NCBI GenBank assembly: GCA_017302755.1
Contig: JAFLCR010000027.1
Location: 1 to 15,214, forward strand
Reading direction: 5' to 3'
Source: Alphaproteobacteria bacterium
Lineage (GTDB): Bacteria > Pseudomonadota > Alphaproteobacteria > Rickettsiales > JAFLCR01
Length of the DNA: 15,214 nucleotides
Both the position numbers and the translations under genes were made by a program. Each line of letters starts with the position of its first letter. The first letter of the stretch is position 1. Positions 1 through 6,995 of the stretch are shown piece by piece. The notes beneath the pieces were generated by a model. The model was not told the origin of the DNA, searched no databases, and saw only the letters and a program-made list of their open reading frames with translations.

Positions 1-54
1 GTCAGCACGCGCGCGGCGTTCCATTGCGGAGCAAAGCGAAGCAGGGAACAATGA
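1..54 (+). other. possible 3' end of an upstream gene (truncated by window edge)
   Basis: Reading from base 1, a frame stays open for 17 codons and stops at TGA (52-54), just before the Shine-Dalgarno sequence of the next gene. That spacing would suit the tail of an upstream operon member. The other two forward frames are also open here, so the frame choice rests only on the stop position. Too little sequence is present to name a product. Confidence 0.2.
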
Positions 55-63
55 AAGGAAGCT

Positions 64-1056
64 ATGGGACTGTTCCGCAAATCCCGCCCCCCTGAAGAGG
101 AAGAAGAACGCGATCTCGGCGCTGTTGAGTGGCTCCAGCCCAATGGGCTTATCAAGCTGCTGATTTTTTGTTTTATTCTATATGTGTTCGTGGGGCCGTA
201 TTTCTCTTCCGATTCCCGTCAGCGTGTCCTGCCCGGTGACAACTCGGACAAGCAGGCCCAGGGCGAGGAAGTTGCTGTCCTGAAACCTTTTGAGATGACC
301 GAACTCGATGAGGTGTCCATTTTCGGCTATCGCGTGGTGGATAAGATACGCGCGCAGGGCGTGATGCCCAAGGACGTGAAAACCGGCAGCGGTTCTCCTG
401 TCGCTTGCGGCCAGGAAGTGGACATCGCCTACCGTATTCTTGGCGAGAACGGTCAGGTGCTTTTTCCTGAAAAAGGCGAGCATGAGCAGACGCTTCGCCT
501 TGGCGCGGCCGATGCCGCGTCCTTCCTTGCGGAGGGGTTGCCCGGCATGAAGGCGGGAGGGCTGCGCAAGGTGTTCTTCTCTCCGGAAAAGATCCGCGAC
601 AAGGAAGGCAAATCCCCGCTGCCTGAAGACGTTCTTCGCAAAGGCGGCAGGAGGCTGACGGCGGAAATCCACCTCCAATCTGTACGCGACCCCCTGCCTG
701 ATGCTGGGATGGACTTGAAAGTATTCAGCCGCGCCAAAGGAACTGGCGACCCTCTGCCTTGCGGCGGGAAGGCGCATATCCGCTATAAAGCGTGGGGCGG
801 CAAGGGCGAAAAGCTGGGTGAGGGAGCGCTCGACGTGCAGCCGGGCAAAAACACGCTGCCGCTAGGGTTGGAGCTGGGCGTGGTGGGGCTGCGGCCTGGC
901 GGCGCGCGCACCCTTGTGGTTCCCCCGGAATTCGTGCAACCCCGCCATGAGAGCGGCGAGGGGGAGAAACTGCGCTCCATCCTTGCCCCCGGAACGCTCC
1001 TGGTGCTAGATATTTCGCGCGATTCCGAATCGCCGAAGCCCGCCCCCAAACCTTAG
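64..1056 (+). CDS. membrane-anchored protein with two degenerate FKBP-like domains
   Basis: 330 residues. An acidic, charged N-terminus (EEEEER at 11-16) precedes one hydrophobic segment at about 29-47, so the protein is probably anchored in the inner membrane with its bulk in the periplasm. After a linker come two tandem FKBP-like units, about 103-208 and 217-318. Both start with a short G-x-G-x-P turn and a Cys (VKTGSGSPVACG; AKGTGDPLPCGG), continue with a beta pair (VDIAYRILG; AHIRYKAWG) and end in a GLPGMKAGG or GLRPGG turn. The FKBP family normally has an F-D pair after the first strands and an IP...YG motif near the end. I see neither, so isomerase activity is doubtful and a binding or chaperone role is more likely. 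Start chosen at ATG 64, with AGGA at 56-59. The stop is 7 bases before the aminotransferase, which suggests one operon. Confidence 0.7.
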   Translation: MGLFRKSRPPEEEEERDLGAVEWLQPNGLIKLLIFCFILYVFVGPYFSSDSRQRVLPGDNSDKQAQGEEVAVLKPFEMTELDEVSIFGYRVVDKIRAQGVMPKDVKTGSGSPVACGQEVDIAYRILGENGQVLFPEKGEHEQTLRLGAADAASFLAEGLPGMKAGGLRKVFFSPEKIRDKEGKSPLPEDVLRKGGRRLTAEIHLQSVRDPLPDAGMDLKVFSRAKGTGDPLPCGGKAHIRYKAWGGKGEKLGEGALDVQPGKNTLPLGLELGVVGLRPGGARTLVVPPEFVQPRHESGEGEKLRSILAPGTLLVLDISRDSESPKPAPKP

Positions 1057-1063
1057 GACCGTT

Positions 1064-2272
1064 ATGATCGCCACCCGCCTTACCCGCATCAAACCCTCGC
1101 CCACGATCGCCGTTTCCACCAAGGCTATGGAGCTGAAGGCGGCGGGCAAGGACGTCATCGGCCTGGGCGCGGGCGAGCCGGATTTCGATACTCCGGAAAA
1201 CGTCAAGGAAGCGGCCATCGCAGCGATCAAGCGTGGCGATACCAAATATACGGCGGTCGGCGGCACGCCAGAGCTGAAAAAGGCGGTTGCAGCCAAGTTC
1301 AAACGGGAGAACGGACTGGATTACACTCCCGCCCAGATCGTGGTGGGCACGGGCGCAAAGCAAGTGATCTACAACGCGCTGATGGCGAGTCTCAACCCCG
1401 GCGACGAGGTTATCATTCCCGCGCCGTATTGGGTGTCTTATCCCGATATGGCGATTCTCGCCGAAGGCGTGCCGGTGATTGTTGCCTGCCCGGAGAAAAA
1501 CGGATTCAAGCTTCAGCCTGCCGATCTCGAGAAGGCGATCACGAAAAAGACCAAATGGCTGATCCTGAACTCGCCCTCCAACCCGACGGGCGCGGCCTAT
1601 ACGGCGAAGGAGCTGAAGGCGCTGGCCGAGGTGCTGCTCAAGCACAGCCACGTGCACATCATGACCGACGACATCTACGAGCACCTGATTTACGACGGGC
1701 TCGAATTCGCCACCATCGCGCAGGTCGAGCCCAAGCTTTACGAGCGCACGCTCACCATCAACGGCGTGTCTAAGGCCTATGCCATGACTGGCTGGCGCAT
1801 CGGCTATGCGGCGGGCGATAAGAACCTTATCAAGGCGATCACCGACATTCAGTCGCAAAGCACCTCCAATCCCTGCTCAATCAGTCAGGCAGCCTCGGTG
1901 GAGGCGCTGAACGGCACCCAGGCCTTTCTCAAGGAATGGGTTGCTGCGTTCCAGAAGCGGCGCGACATGGTGGTGAAGGCGTTGAACGAGATTCCCGGCA
2001 TCTCCTGCGCGAAGCCGGAAGGGGCATTCTATCTCTATCCCGATTGCGGCGGGCTGATTGGCCGCACGACGGCTTCCGGACAGGTGCTTAAATCCAGCGA
2101 CGACGTGGTGGCATGGTTGCTCGATACGGCGCTGGTGGCGGCGGTGCAGGGGTCGGCGTTCGGGCTCGATCCGCATTTCCGCATTTCCTACGCCACGTCG
2201 GAAGCGCTGCTCCAGAAAGCCTGCGAGCGCATGCGTGAAGCCTGCTCGAGCCTGCAAGCGAAAGCCGCCTAA
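1064..2272 (+). CDS. aspC: aspartate aminotransferase, class I PLP-dependent
   Basis: 402 residues, full length for the AspC/AatA branch of fold-type I aminotransferases. In this family the enzyme moves the amino group between aspartate and 2-oxoglutarate in the cytoplasm, giving oxaloacetate and glutamate. Family landmarks: substrate-site GLGAGEPDFDTP (33-44), SPSNPTG with Asn173, TDDIYEH with Asp202 as the likely partner of the pyridine nitrogen, the PLP Schiff-base lysine Lys237 in SKAYAMTGWRIG, and the carboxylate-binding Arg373 in FRISYATS. The ATG lies 7 bases after the preceding stop with AGGA at 1055-1058, so it is probably co-transcribed with the FKBP-like gene. Some relatives also accept prephenate; the sequence alone does not decide this. 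Confidence 0.93.
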   Translation: MIATRLTRIKPSPTIAVSTKAMELKAAGKDVIGLGAGEPDFDTPENVKEAAIAAIKRGDTKYTAVGGTPELKKAVAAKFKRENGLDYTPAQIVVGTGAKQVIYNALMASLNPGDEVIIPAPYWVSYPDMAILAEGVPVIVACPEKNGFKLQPADLEKAITKKTKWLILNSPSNPTGAAYTAKELKALAEVLLKHSHVHIMTDDIYEHLIYDGLEFATIAQVEPKLYERTLTINGVSKAYAMTGWRIGYAAGDKNLIKAITDIQSQSTSNPCSISQAASVEALNGTQAFLKEWVAAFQKRRDMVVKALNEIPGISCAKPEGAFYLYPDCGGLIGRTTASGQVLKSSDDVVAWLLDTALVAAVQGSAFGLDPHFRISYATSEALLQKACERMREACSSLQAKAA

Positions 2273-2327
2273 GCAATTCGTTTTTCAAGACTGTTGCATT
2301 TTGATGCATCGTTAATGCACGGGCTGA

Positions 2328-2355
2328 TTGACAGGCGGGTTCGTTTTTTTATAGG
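2328..2355 (+). promoter_or_regulatory. candidate sigma-70 promoter
   Basis: An exact TTGACA (2328-2333) is followed after 16 bases by TATAGG (2350-2355). The spacer ends in a T tract. Transcription would start near 2362 and run rightward into the hairpin-rich region and on toward the thioesterase, about 395 bases away. It could drive the thioesterase from a long structured leader, or an RNA antisense to the minus-strand RNA proposed here. Confidence 0.45.
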
Positions 2356-2406
2356 TTTTTTATATCCGGTGAGCTTCTTTTGACGATCCCTTGAGGGAAG
2401 ATAGGC

Positions 2407-2434
2407 AAAAAAAAGCCCGCCTTGCGGCGGGCTT
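2407..2434 (-). terminator. intrinsic terminator for leftward transcription
   Basis: A perfect 9-bp stem (2413-2421 with 2426-2434) has a 4-base loop. Read on the minus strand it is followed by a run of eight U (2414 down to 2407, the first two inside the stem). On the plus strand the hairpin is followed by TTAAAATC, a poor terminator tail. The orientation therefore indicates a transcript arriving from the right on the minus strand, although no minus-strand protein gene lies between here and the LysR gene. Confidence 0.75.
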
Positions 2435-2620
2435 AAAATCATAACAGGGAGGCTTCACGTCTAGGAGATGCAGGATCTAGAACGTAAAGATGATTGAGGC
2501 GTTGCACCTCAATCGAGATGCTCACGAAGTGAACATCAAGTGAGCGCATCTTACTGCCTCCAGCCATGCGCACAACGGTGATTCCTACAGGGGCAACATG
2601 CTAATCACGCATGGCTGTAA
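2407..2620 (-). ncRNA. candidate structured non-coding RNA, four-way junction plus terminator
   Basis: No plausible protein frame covers this stretch, but it is dense in inverted repeats that nest without conflict. Arm pairs: GAGGC 2449-2453 with GCCTC 2556-2560 (closing helix); 2457-2464 with 2477-2485 (8 bp, one bulged base); 2492-2499 with 2507-2514 (8 bp, 7-base loop); 2517-2525 with 2540-2550 (9 bp, two bulged bases). Linkers in the junction are only 2 to 6 bases. Abutting it is a 10-bp perfect arm pair, 2561-2570 with 2608-2617, with an inner 5-bp pair, 2579-2583 with 2603-2607. The intrinsic terminator at 2407-2434 fits a minus-strand 3' end. I found no convincing minus-strand promoter; TACTAT at 2645-2640 lacks a good -35, so the 5' end is approximate. 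It does not match RNase P, tmRNA or SRP RNA as I remember them; a divergent 6S RNA is not excluded. Confidence 0.42.
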
Positions 2621-2633
2621 CCTTTGTGTAATG

Positions 2634-2664
2634 ATTTTCATAGTAGAAAAATCTCCATGAAAAT
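2634..2664. repeat. 8-bp inverted repeat, possible operator
   Basis: ATTTTCAT (2634-2641) and its exact reverse complement ATGAAAAT (2657-2664) are separated by 15 bases. The arm centres are 23 bp apart, about two helical turns, as for a dimeric DNA-binding protein. It lies just upstream of the proposed minus-strand RNA and about 95 bases before the thioesterase start, so it could control either. AT-rich repeats of this size also arise by chance. Confidence 0.3.
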
Positions 2665-2672
2665 TGCGGCTC

Positions 2673-2707
2673 TCCGTGACTTTCTGCCGGATGTCCATCA
2701 CGGACAT
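2673..2707 (+). promoter_or_regulatory. two mutually exclusive hairpins in the thioesterase leader
   Basis: TCCGTGA (2673-2679) can pair with TCACGGA (2698-2704), and ATGTCC (2691-2696) can pair with GGACAT (2702-2707). The two helices share 2702-2704, so only one can form at a time. They end 49 bases before the thioesterase ATG. This resembles a switchable leader, but there is no terminator U-tract and the start-site region is not obviously sequestered, so a regulatory role is speculative. Confidence 0.25.
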
Positions 2708-2756
2708 GGCACGTAATTCCTAACAAAATATTTCCATAAATATCAGCGGAGCATCA

Positions 2757-3116
2757 ATGGAACCGATCATCAAAATCATCGCCATGCCCAAAGACGGCAA
2801 CGCCGACGGCGACGTGTTCGGCGGATGGATCCTGAGCATGATGGATCTTGCCGGCGGCACCTACGCCAAGAAAGTGGCGCGCAACCGCGTGGTGACGGTG
2901 GCGGTGGACAAGATGGTGTTTCATAAGCCGGTGTTTATTGGCGACTGCCTGGAATGCTTTGCCGAAACGGTAAAGATCGGCAGCACCAGCCTGACGGTGA
3001 AAGTTGACGCTTATGTTGAGCGCAAGAGCGGCGGCGATAAAGAAAAAGTGACCGAGGGCGTATTTGTCTTCGTGGCGATCGATCAGGATCGCCGCCCGGT
3101 GAAGCTTTCAATTTAG
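2757..3116 (+). CDS. acyl-CoA thioesterase, hotdog fold (YciA-like)
   Basis: 119 residues, the usual single-hotdog size. It opens with the YciA/BFIT-type signature: MPKDGNADGDVFGGW (10-24), then MMDLAGG with Asp30 at the position of the catalytic acid in this family, followed by strands such as VVTVAVDKMVFHKPV and GDCLECFAE. Members hydrolyse acyl-CoA to free fatty acid and CoA in the cytoplasm; the chain length preferred here is unknown. The ATG has GGAG at 2748-2751, 5 bases upstream. The gene stands alone on this strand after a 484-base gap, and its last 4 bases overlap the end of the convergent LysR gene. Confidence 0.87.
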   Translation: MEPIIKIIAMPKDGNADGDVFGGWILSMMDLAGGTYAKKVARNRVVTVAVDKMVFHKPVFIGDCLECFAETVKIGSTSLTVKVDAYVERKSGGDKEKVTEGVFVFVAIDQDRRPVKLSI

Positions 3117-4003
3117 AACCGGCTCTCCGCGATCTTGCGCACCAGGAAGTCCCGGAACACCTTGATGCGCTTTGAGTTGCGCATTTCCGTCGTATACACC
3201 AGATGCGTTTCGGCCACGGGCCCGTTCAGGTCGTTCAGAATGCGCGTGACGCCGGAAAGCCCCTGCGCCATGTAATCAGGCAGCGAGGCGACGCCTATGC
3301 CGCTGGTCACGGCGGTCAGCATGCCCGGCAGGTTGTTGACCCGCAGAATTGCCTTGCGGTCGCTGTTCGGGCCGGCGCCGATTTTCAGCAGCCAGTTGAT
3401 GTTGGCGAAAGGCTGGCGCACATCTTCCCCGTAGATGATGAGCTTGTGGCGGTCGAGCTCGGAGGCGTCTGCGGGAATGCCGTAGCGGCGCAGATAATCG
3501 TTTGAGGCATAGATGCCGTTATGCACGGTCATCAGATGGCGCTGGATGAGGTCCGGTTGCTTGGAAGGGAAGAGGCGGATCGCCACGTCGGCCTCGCGCA
3601 TGGCGAGGTCAAGCTCGCGGTCGTCCACTACCAGCGACACGGTGATGTCGGGATACATTTCCATAAATTCTGGCAGGCGCGGCACGAGCCAGGTGGTGCC
3701 GAGCGCCACCGGCGCCGTGATCTTGAGCGGTCCTTTCGGGCGGTCCTTGCTGTCGGCGATCGCGTTCTCGGCGGCGGTGAGCTTGGAGAACACGTCCATC
3801 ACCGTGCGGTAGAGAATGTCGCCCTGCTCGGTGGGAATCAGCCCGCGCGCATGGCGATGAAACAGTGGCACGGAGAGCGATTCTTCAAGCGCGCTCACCT
3901 GGCGGCTGACGGCGGACTGGCTCAGGTTCAGGTTTTCACCGGCCTTGGTGAAGCTGCCTGCCTGCGCGACCGCGTAAAAGATGCGGAGTTTGTCCCAATC
4001 CAT
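3113..4003 (-). CDS. LysR-family transcriptional regulator
   Basis: 296 residues, standard for the family. Residues 1-60 form the winged helix-turn-helix, opening with MDWDKLRIFYAVAQAGSFTK and followed by AGENLNLSQSAVSRQVSALE. A linker helix leads to the periplasmic-binding-protein-like effector domain, about 88-290, with KITAPVALG at its start and GIGVASLPDYM near the end. The effector cannot be read from sequence. The 3' end overlaps the thioesterase gene tail to tail by 4 bases, so the two are not one operon. Upstream, a 19-bp palindrome lies 29 bp before the start codon and is a likely autoregulatory site. No strong Shine-Dalgarno sits at normal distance; AGGGA is about 12 bases from the ATG. 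Confidence 0.9.
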   Translation of the reverse strand: MDWDKLRIFYAVAQAGSFTKAGENLNLSQSAVSRQVSALEESLSVPLFHRHARGLIPTEQGDILYRTVMDVFSKLTAAENAIADSKDRPKGPLKITAPVALGTTWLVPRLPEFMEMYPDITVSLVVDDRELDLAMREADVAIRLFPSKQPDLIQRHLMTVHNGIYASNDYLRRYGIPADASELDRHKLIIYGEDVRQPFANINWLLKIGAGPNSDRKAILRVNNLPGMLTAVTSGIGVASLPDYMAQGLSGVTRILNDLNGPVAETHLVYTTEMRNSKRIKVFRDFLVRKIAESRF

Positions 4004-4031
4004 TCTGGAGAATCCCTGTTGCCAGTCTTGG

Positions 4032-4050
4032 ATATGCGCCTAGCGCATAT
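4032..4050. promoter_or_regulatory. 19-bp palindrome, probable LysR-type binding site
   Basis: ATATGCGC (4032-4039) and GCGCATAT (4043-4050) are exact reverse complements around CTA. It contains T-N11-A (T4035 and A4047) with dyad symmetry, the classical core of LysR-type boxes. It sits 29-47 bp upstream of the lysR ATG. No other gene starts nearby, so the simplest reading is autoregulation of the LysR gene. Confidence 0.5.
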
Positions 4051-4079
4051 GTCGCCTATTTTCTCTGCTTAAACAGTAT

Positions 4080-4112
4080 TCTGAGAAACTAGGCAAGCAG
4101 GAATCTGAGAAA
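4080..4112. repeat. short direct repeat upstream of the LysR gene
   Basis: TCTGAGAAA occurs at 4080-4088 and again at 4104-4112, exactly 24 bp apart, in the 172-base gap between the LysR gene and secA. The helical spacing would suit a regulatory protein, but two 9-mers are weak evidence. The rest of this gap shows no intrinsic terminator for secA and no further gene. Confidence 0.2.
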
Positions 4113-4175
4113 AAGAATGGGCATATATTAAGCAATTCCAGGCAACTTTTGTTAAGGATACAGTTGCTTGCAAGC

Positions 4176-6902
4176 TTACTCCAGCTCTCCGTGACAATGT
4201 TTGAATTTCTTGCCTGAGCCGCATGGGCAAGGCTCGTTGCGGCCAACCTTGCCCCAGCTAGTGGGATCGCGCGGGTCGCGGTTTTCGGGCTCCACATGGC
4301 TGCGCAGCGGCACCACGATCGTTTCCCGTGGTTCCGCCTGCTCGGGGGCGAATGCAGGGTCGAGACGCGTTTCATGCATTTCCTGTTCCGGCGCATTTTC
4401 CAGCGCCAGTTCTTCCGGGAGCTCCACATGGATTTCCAGATGCGCCAGGCGCTGCACCGTCCATTCGCGCAATTGCAGCAGCATCTGTTCGAAAAGTTGG
4501 AAGGCTTCCTGCTTATATTCGTTCAGCGGGTCGCGCTGGCCATAGGCGCGCAGGGAAATGCCCTGGCGCAGGTGGTCGAGCGAGAGCAGGTGGTCTTTCC
4601 ACAGCTGGTCAAGAGTTTGCAGCAGCACCCGCTTTTCGGCAGCCTGCATGAGCTCCTCGCCGTAACGGTCTTTCTTTTCCCGGAAGAGCGTGTCCGTGGC
4701 TTGCTGGATGCGGCCAGTGATTTCCAGATCGGCAATGCCTTCCTCCTTCGCCCATTCGGCGGCGGGAAGATGCAAGCCGTAAATGCGGAAAATCTCCTTT
4801 TCCAGCCGTTCGGTGTCCCATTGCTCGGGATAGGATTTTTCTGGAATGCAGGAGGAGACCAGCACGCCGCGTAGTTCCGCATCCATCTCCGCGATGGTGT
4901 CGGAAACATTCTCTGCATCCATCAGCTCCAGGCGCTGTTCGAAGATCACCTTGCGCTGATCGTTCATCACGTCGTCGAATTTGAGCAGGTTCTTGCGGAT
5001 GTCGTAGTTGCGCGCTTCCACCTTGCTCTGGGCTTTTTCGAGCGCCTTGTTCATCCAGGGATGGAAGATGGCTTCATCTTCCTTGAGGCCTAGGCGGCGC
5101 AGCAGCGTGTCCATGCGCTCGGAGCCGAAGATGCGCATGAGGTCGTCCTCAAGCGAGAGGAAGAATTTGGAAGCTCCAGGATCGCCCTGACGGCCAGAGC
5201 GGCCGCGCAGCTGGTTGTCGATGCGGCGGGATTCGTGGCGTTCCGTGCCGATGACGTAAAGGCCGCCCGCTTCGATGACTTTTCTCTTGGCCTCTTCCAC
5301 CTCGGCCTGGATTTTTGCCTTGAGCGCGTTTTTCTCGACGCCGTCTTCCATGCCGCCGGTTTTTTCCTTGATCAGCATGTCAGGGTTGCCGCCGAGCATG
5401 ATGTCCGTGCCGCGGCCCGCCATGTTGGTAGCGATAGTGACTGCGCCGAACCGGCCCGCCTGGGCAATGATATAGGCTTCCTTCTCATGGTAGCGCGCAT
5501 TCAGCACCTGATGGGGAATCTTCGCTTTCTTGAGCTCTGCCGCCAGCATTTCCGACTTCTCGATCGAGGTCGTGCCGACCAGCACCGGCTGGCCGCGCTC
5601 ATGGCATTCATGCACCAGCTTGATGATGGCTTTGTGCTTCTCGCCGGCGGTGCGGTAGACTTCATCGTCCGCATCTTTGCGTGCCACGGGCACGTTGGTG
5701 GGGATCTCAACGACTTCCAGCTTGTAGATGTCGCGGAATTCGGTGGCCTCGGTCATCGCCGTGCCGGTCATGCCGGAGAGCTTCGGGTAGAGGCGGAAAT
5801 AATTCTGGAAGGTGATCGACGCGAGCGTCTGGTTCTCGTTCTGGATAGACACGCGTTCCTTTGCTTCCAGCGCCTGGTGCAGGCCTTCGGAATAGCGCCG
5901 TCCCTCCATCATGCGGCCGGTGAACTCATCGATGATGATGACCTTGTCGTCCTTGACGATGTAATCCACGTCGCGGGTAAAGAGATGATAGGCGCGAAGC
6001 GATTGCTGCACGTGATGCACCAGCGAGACGTTGCTGATATCGTAAAGCCCAGTGCCTTTTTCCAGCAAACCGTCGGCGGAGAGCATGTCCTCCATCCGTT
6101 GTACGCCGGCGTCAGTCAGGGTGACGGTGCGGGATTTCTCATCCTTCTCGTACTCGCCGGTTTCGAGGCGCGGAAGGTAGCGGTCAATGGTTTTATAAAG
6201 CTCGGAATTATCCTCCGTCGGGCCGGAAATGATGAGCGGCGTGCGCGCTTCGTCGACCAGGATGGAGTCCACTTCGTCAACGATCGCGAAATTGAAGGGG
6301 CGCTGCACCATGGCGCCGCGCGAATATTTCATGTTATCGCGCAGATAGTCGAAGCCGAGTTCATTGTTGGTGGCGTAAGTGATGTCGCAGCCATAGGCTT
6401 CACGGCGCTCATAATCTTCCAGCCCGTGCAGGATGCAGCCGACGGAGAGGCCGAGGAAGCGGTGGATGCCGCCCATCCATTCCGAGTCGCGCTTGGCAAG
6501 GTAGTCGTTCACTGTCACCACGTGCACGCCTTTGCCTTCGAGGGCATTCAGATAAGCGGGCAGGGTGGCGACCAGCGTTTTGCCTTCGCCGGTTCGCATT
6601 TCCGAGATCATGCCCTTGTGCAGCACCATGCCGCCGATGAGCTGTACATCGAAATGACGCATGCCGAGCACGCGCTTGCCTGCTTCGCGCACCGTGGCGA
6701 AGGCTTCGGGCAGAATGTCGTCGAGCGTGGCCCCGTTCGCCAGTTTTTCGCGCAGTTTCTGGGTCTGGGCTTTCAGCGCGTCATCGGAAAGCGCGCTGAT
6801 ATCGGCTTCGAAAGCGCCTACACGTTCCACCAGCGGACGGAAGGATTTGAGGGTGCGCTCGTTGGCGGTGCCGAAAATCCGGCGGGCAAGCAGGGACAGC
6901 AT
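4176..6902 (-). CDS. secA: preprotein translocase motor ATPase SecA
   Basis: 908 residues from the chosen start. SecA binds SecYEG and uses ATP to push unfolded preproteins across the inner membrane. Walker A is MRTGEGKT with Lys108; the DEAD-type motif DEVDSILVDEARTP begins at Asp209. As I recall, both positions match Escherichia coli SecA. NMAGRGTDIMLGGNPDML marks the second nucleotide-binding fold. The C-terminal zinc and SecB-binding tail is intact: Cys892, Cys894, Cys903 and His904 in CPCGSGKKFKHCHG. An in-frame ATG at 6944 would add 14 residues (922 in all), but its codon lies upstream of the transcription start expected from the promoter at 6934-6961. The shorter start also gives the normal MLSLLARRIFG N-terminus. 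Divergent from the parvulin gene. Confidence 0.97.
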   Translation of the reverse strand: MLSLLARRIFGTANERTLKSFRPLVERVGAFEADISALSDDALKAQTQKLREKLANGATLDDILPEAFATVREAGKRVLGMRHFDVQLIGGMVLHKGMISEMRTGEGKTLVATLPAYLNALEGKGVHVVTVNDYLAKRDSEWMGGIHRFLGLSVGCILHGLEDYERREAYGCDITYATNNELGFDYLRDNMKYSRGAMVQRPFNFAIVDEVDSILVDEARTPLIISGPTEDNSELYKTIDRYLPRLETGEYEKDEKSRTVTLTDAGVQRMEDMLSADGLLEKGTGLYDISNVSLVHHVQQSLRAYHLFTRDVDYIVKDDKVIIIDEFTGRMMEGRRYSEGLHQALEAKERVSIQNENQTLASITFQNYFRLYPKLSGMTGTAMTEATEFRDIYKLEVVEIPTNVPVARKDADDEVYRTAGEKHKAIIKLVHECHERGQPVLVGTTSIEKSEMLAAELKKAKIPHQVLNARYHEKEAYIIAQAGRFGAVTIATNMAGRGTDIMLGGNPDMLIKEKTGGMEDGVEKNALKAKIQAEVEEAKRKVIEAGGLYVIGTERHESRRIDNQLRGRSGRQGDPGASKFFLSLEDDLMRIFGSERMDTLLRRLGLKEDEAIFHPWMNKALEKAQSKVEARNYDIRKNLLKFDDVMNDQRKVIFEQRLELMDAENVSDTIAEMDAELRGVLVSSCIPEKSYPEQWDTERLEKEIFRIYGLHLPAAEWAKEEGIADLEITGRIQQATDTLFREKKDRYGEELMQAAEKRVLLQTLDQLWKDHLLSLDHLRQGISLRAYGQRDPLNEYKQEAFQLFEQMLLQLREWTVQRLAHLEIHVELPEELALENAPEQEMHETRLDPAFAPEQAEPRETIVVPLRSHVEPENRDPRDPTSWGKVGRNEPCPCGSGKKFKHCHGELE

Positions 6903-6933
6903 GGAATGGGTCTTTGTGAGTTGAATGCGGGTA

Positions 6934-6961
6934 TATATAGGCATTCCGTCCGAATTATCAA
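6934..6961 (-). promoter_or_regulatory. candidate secA promoter
   Basis: On the minus strand TTGATA (6961-6956), a 16-base spacer and TATATA (6939-6934) form a plausible sigma-70 promoter. The start would fall near 6927, leaving a short leader before the secA ATG at 6902. The -10 element lies just after the alternative upstream ATG at 6944, which argues against that start. Confidence 0.5.
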
Positions 6962-6966
6962 ACCCA

Positions 6967-6995
6967 TTGCCAAGGCGAACGGTGGGGGATATAGC
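6967..6995 (+). promoter_or_regulatory. candidate promoter of the parvulin gene
   Basis: TTGCCA (6967-6972), a 17-base spacer and TATAGC (6990-6995) form a sigma-70-like promoter running rightward, with a start near 7002. Its -35 box lies 6 bases from the secA -35 box, so the two promoters are back to back. The leader begins with a 6-bp hairpin (7001-7006 with 7012-7017) followed by a GC-rich stretch. Confidence 0.4.

Noticed and set aside
725..1858. Long minus-strand frame of 377 codons crossing the FKBP-like gene and the aminotransferase.
   Set aside because: It spans the junction of two clear plus-strand genes, has His- and Arg-rich composition typical of antisense frames, and shows no recognisable domain.
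2407..2434. Reading the hairpin as the plus-strand terminator of the aminotransferase operon.
   Set aside because: On the plus strand the stem is followed by TTAAAATC, with the A-run on the wrong side. It could work weakly in that direction, but the U-tract fits the minus strand.
2407..2620. Candidate RNA as tmRNA, RNase P RNA or SRP RNA.
   Set aside because: I see no tRNA-like TTCGA arm or tag frame, no conserved RNase P core and no SRP GGAAGC-type apical motif on either strand, as far as I can judge by eye.
4131..4175. Possible secA terminator around the GCTTGCAAGC palindrome and the GCAAC/GTTGC pair.
   Set aside because: There is no stable stem followed by a U-tract on the minus strand. 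The palindrome is short and self-complementary only over 10 bases.
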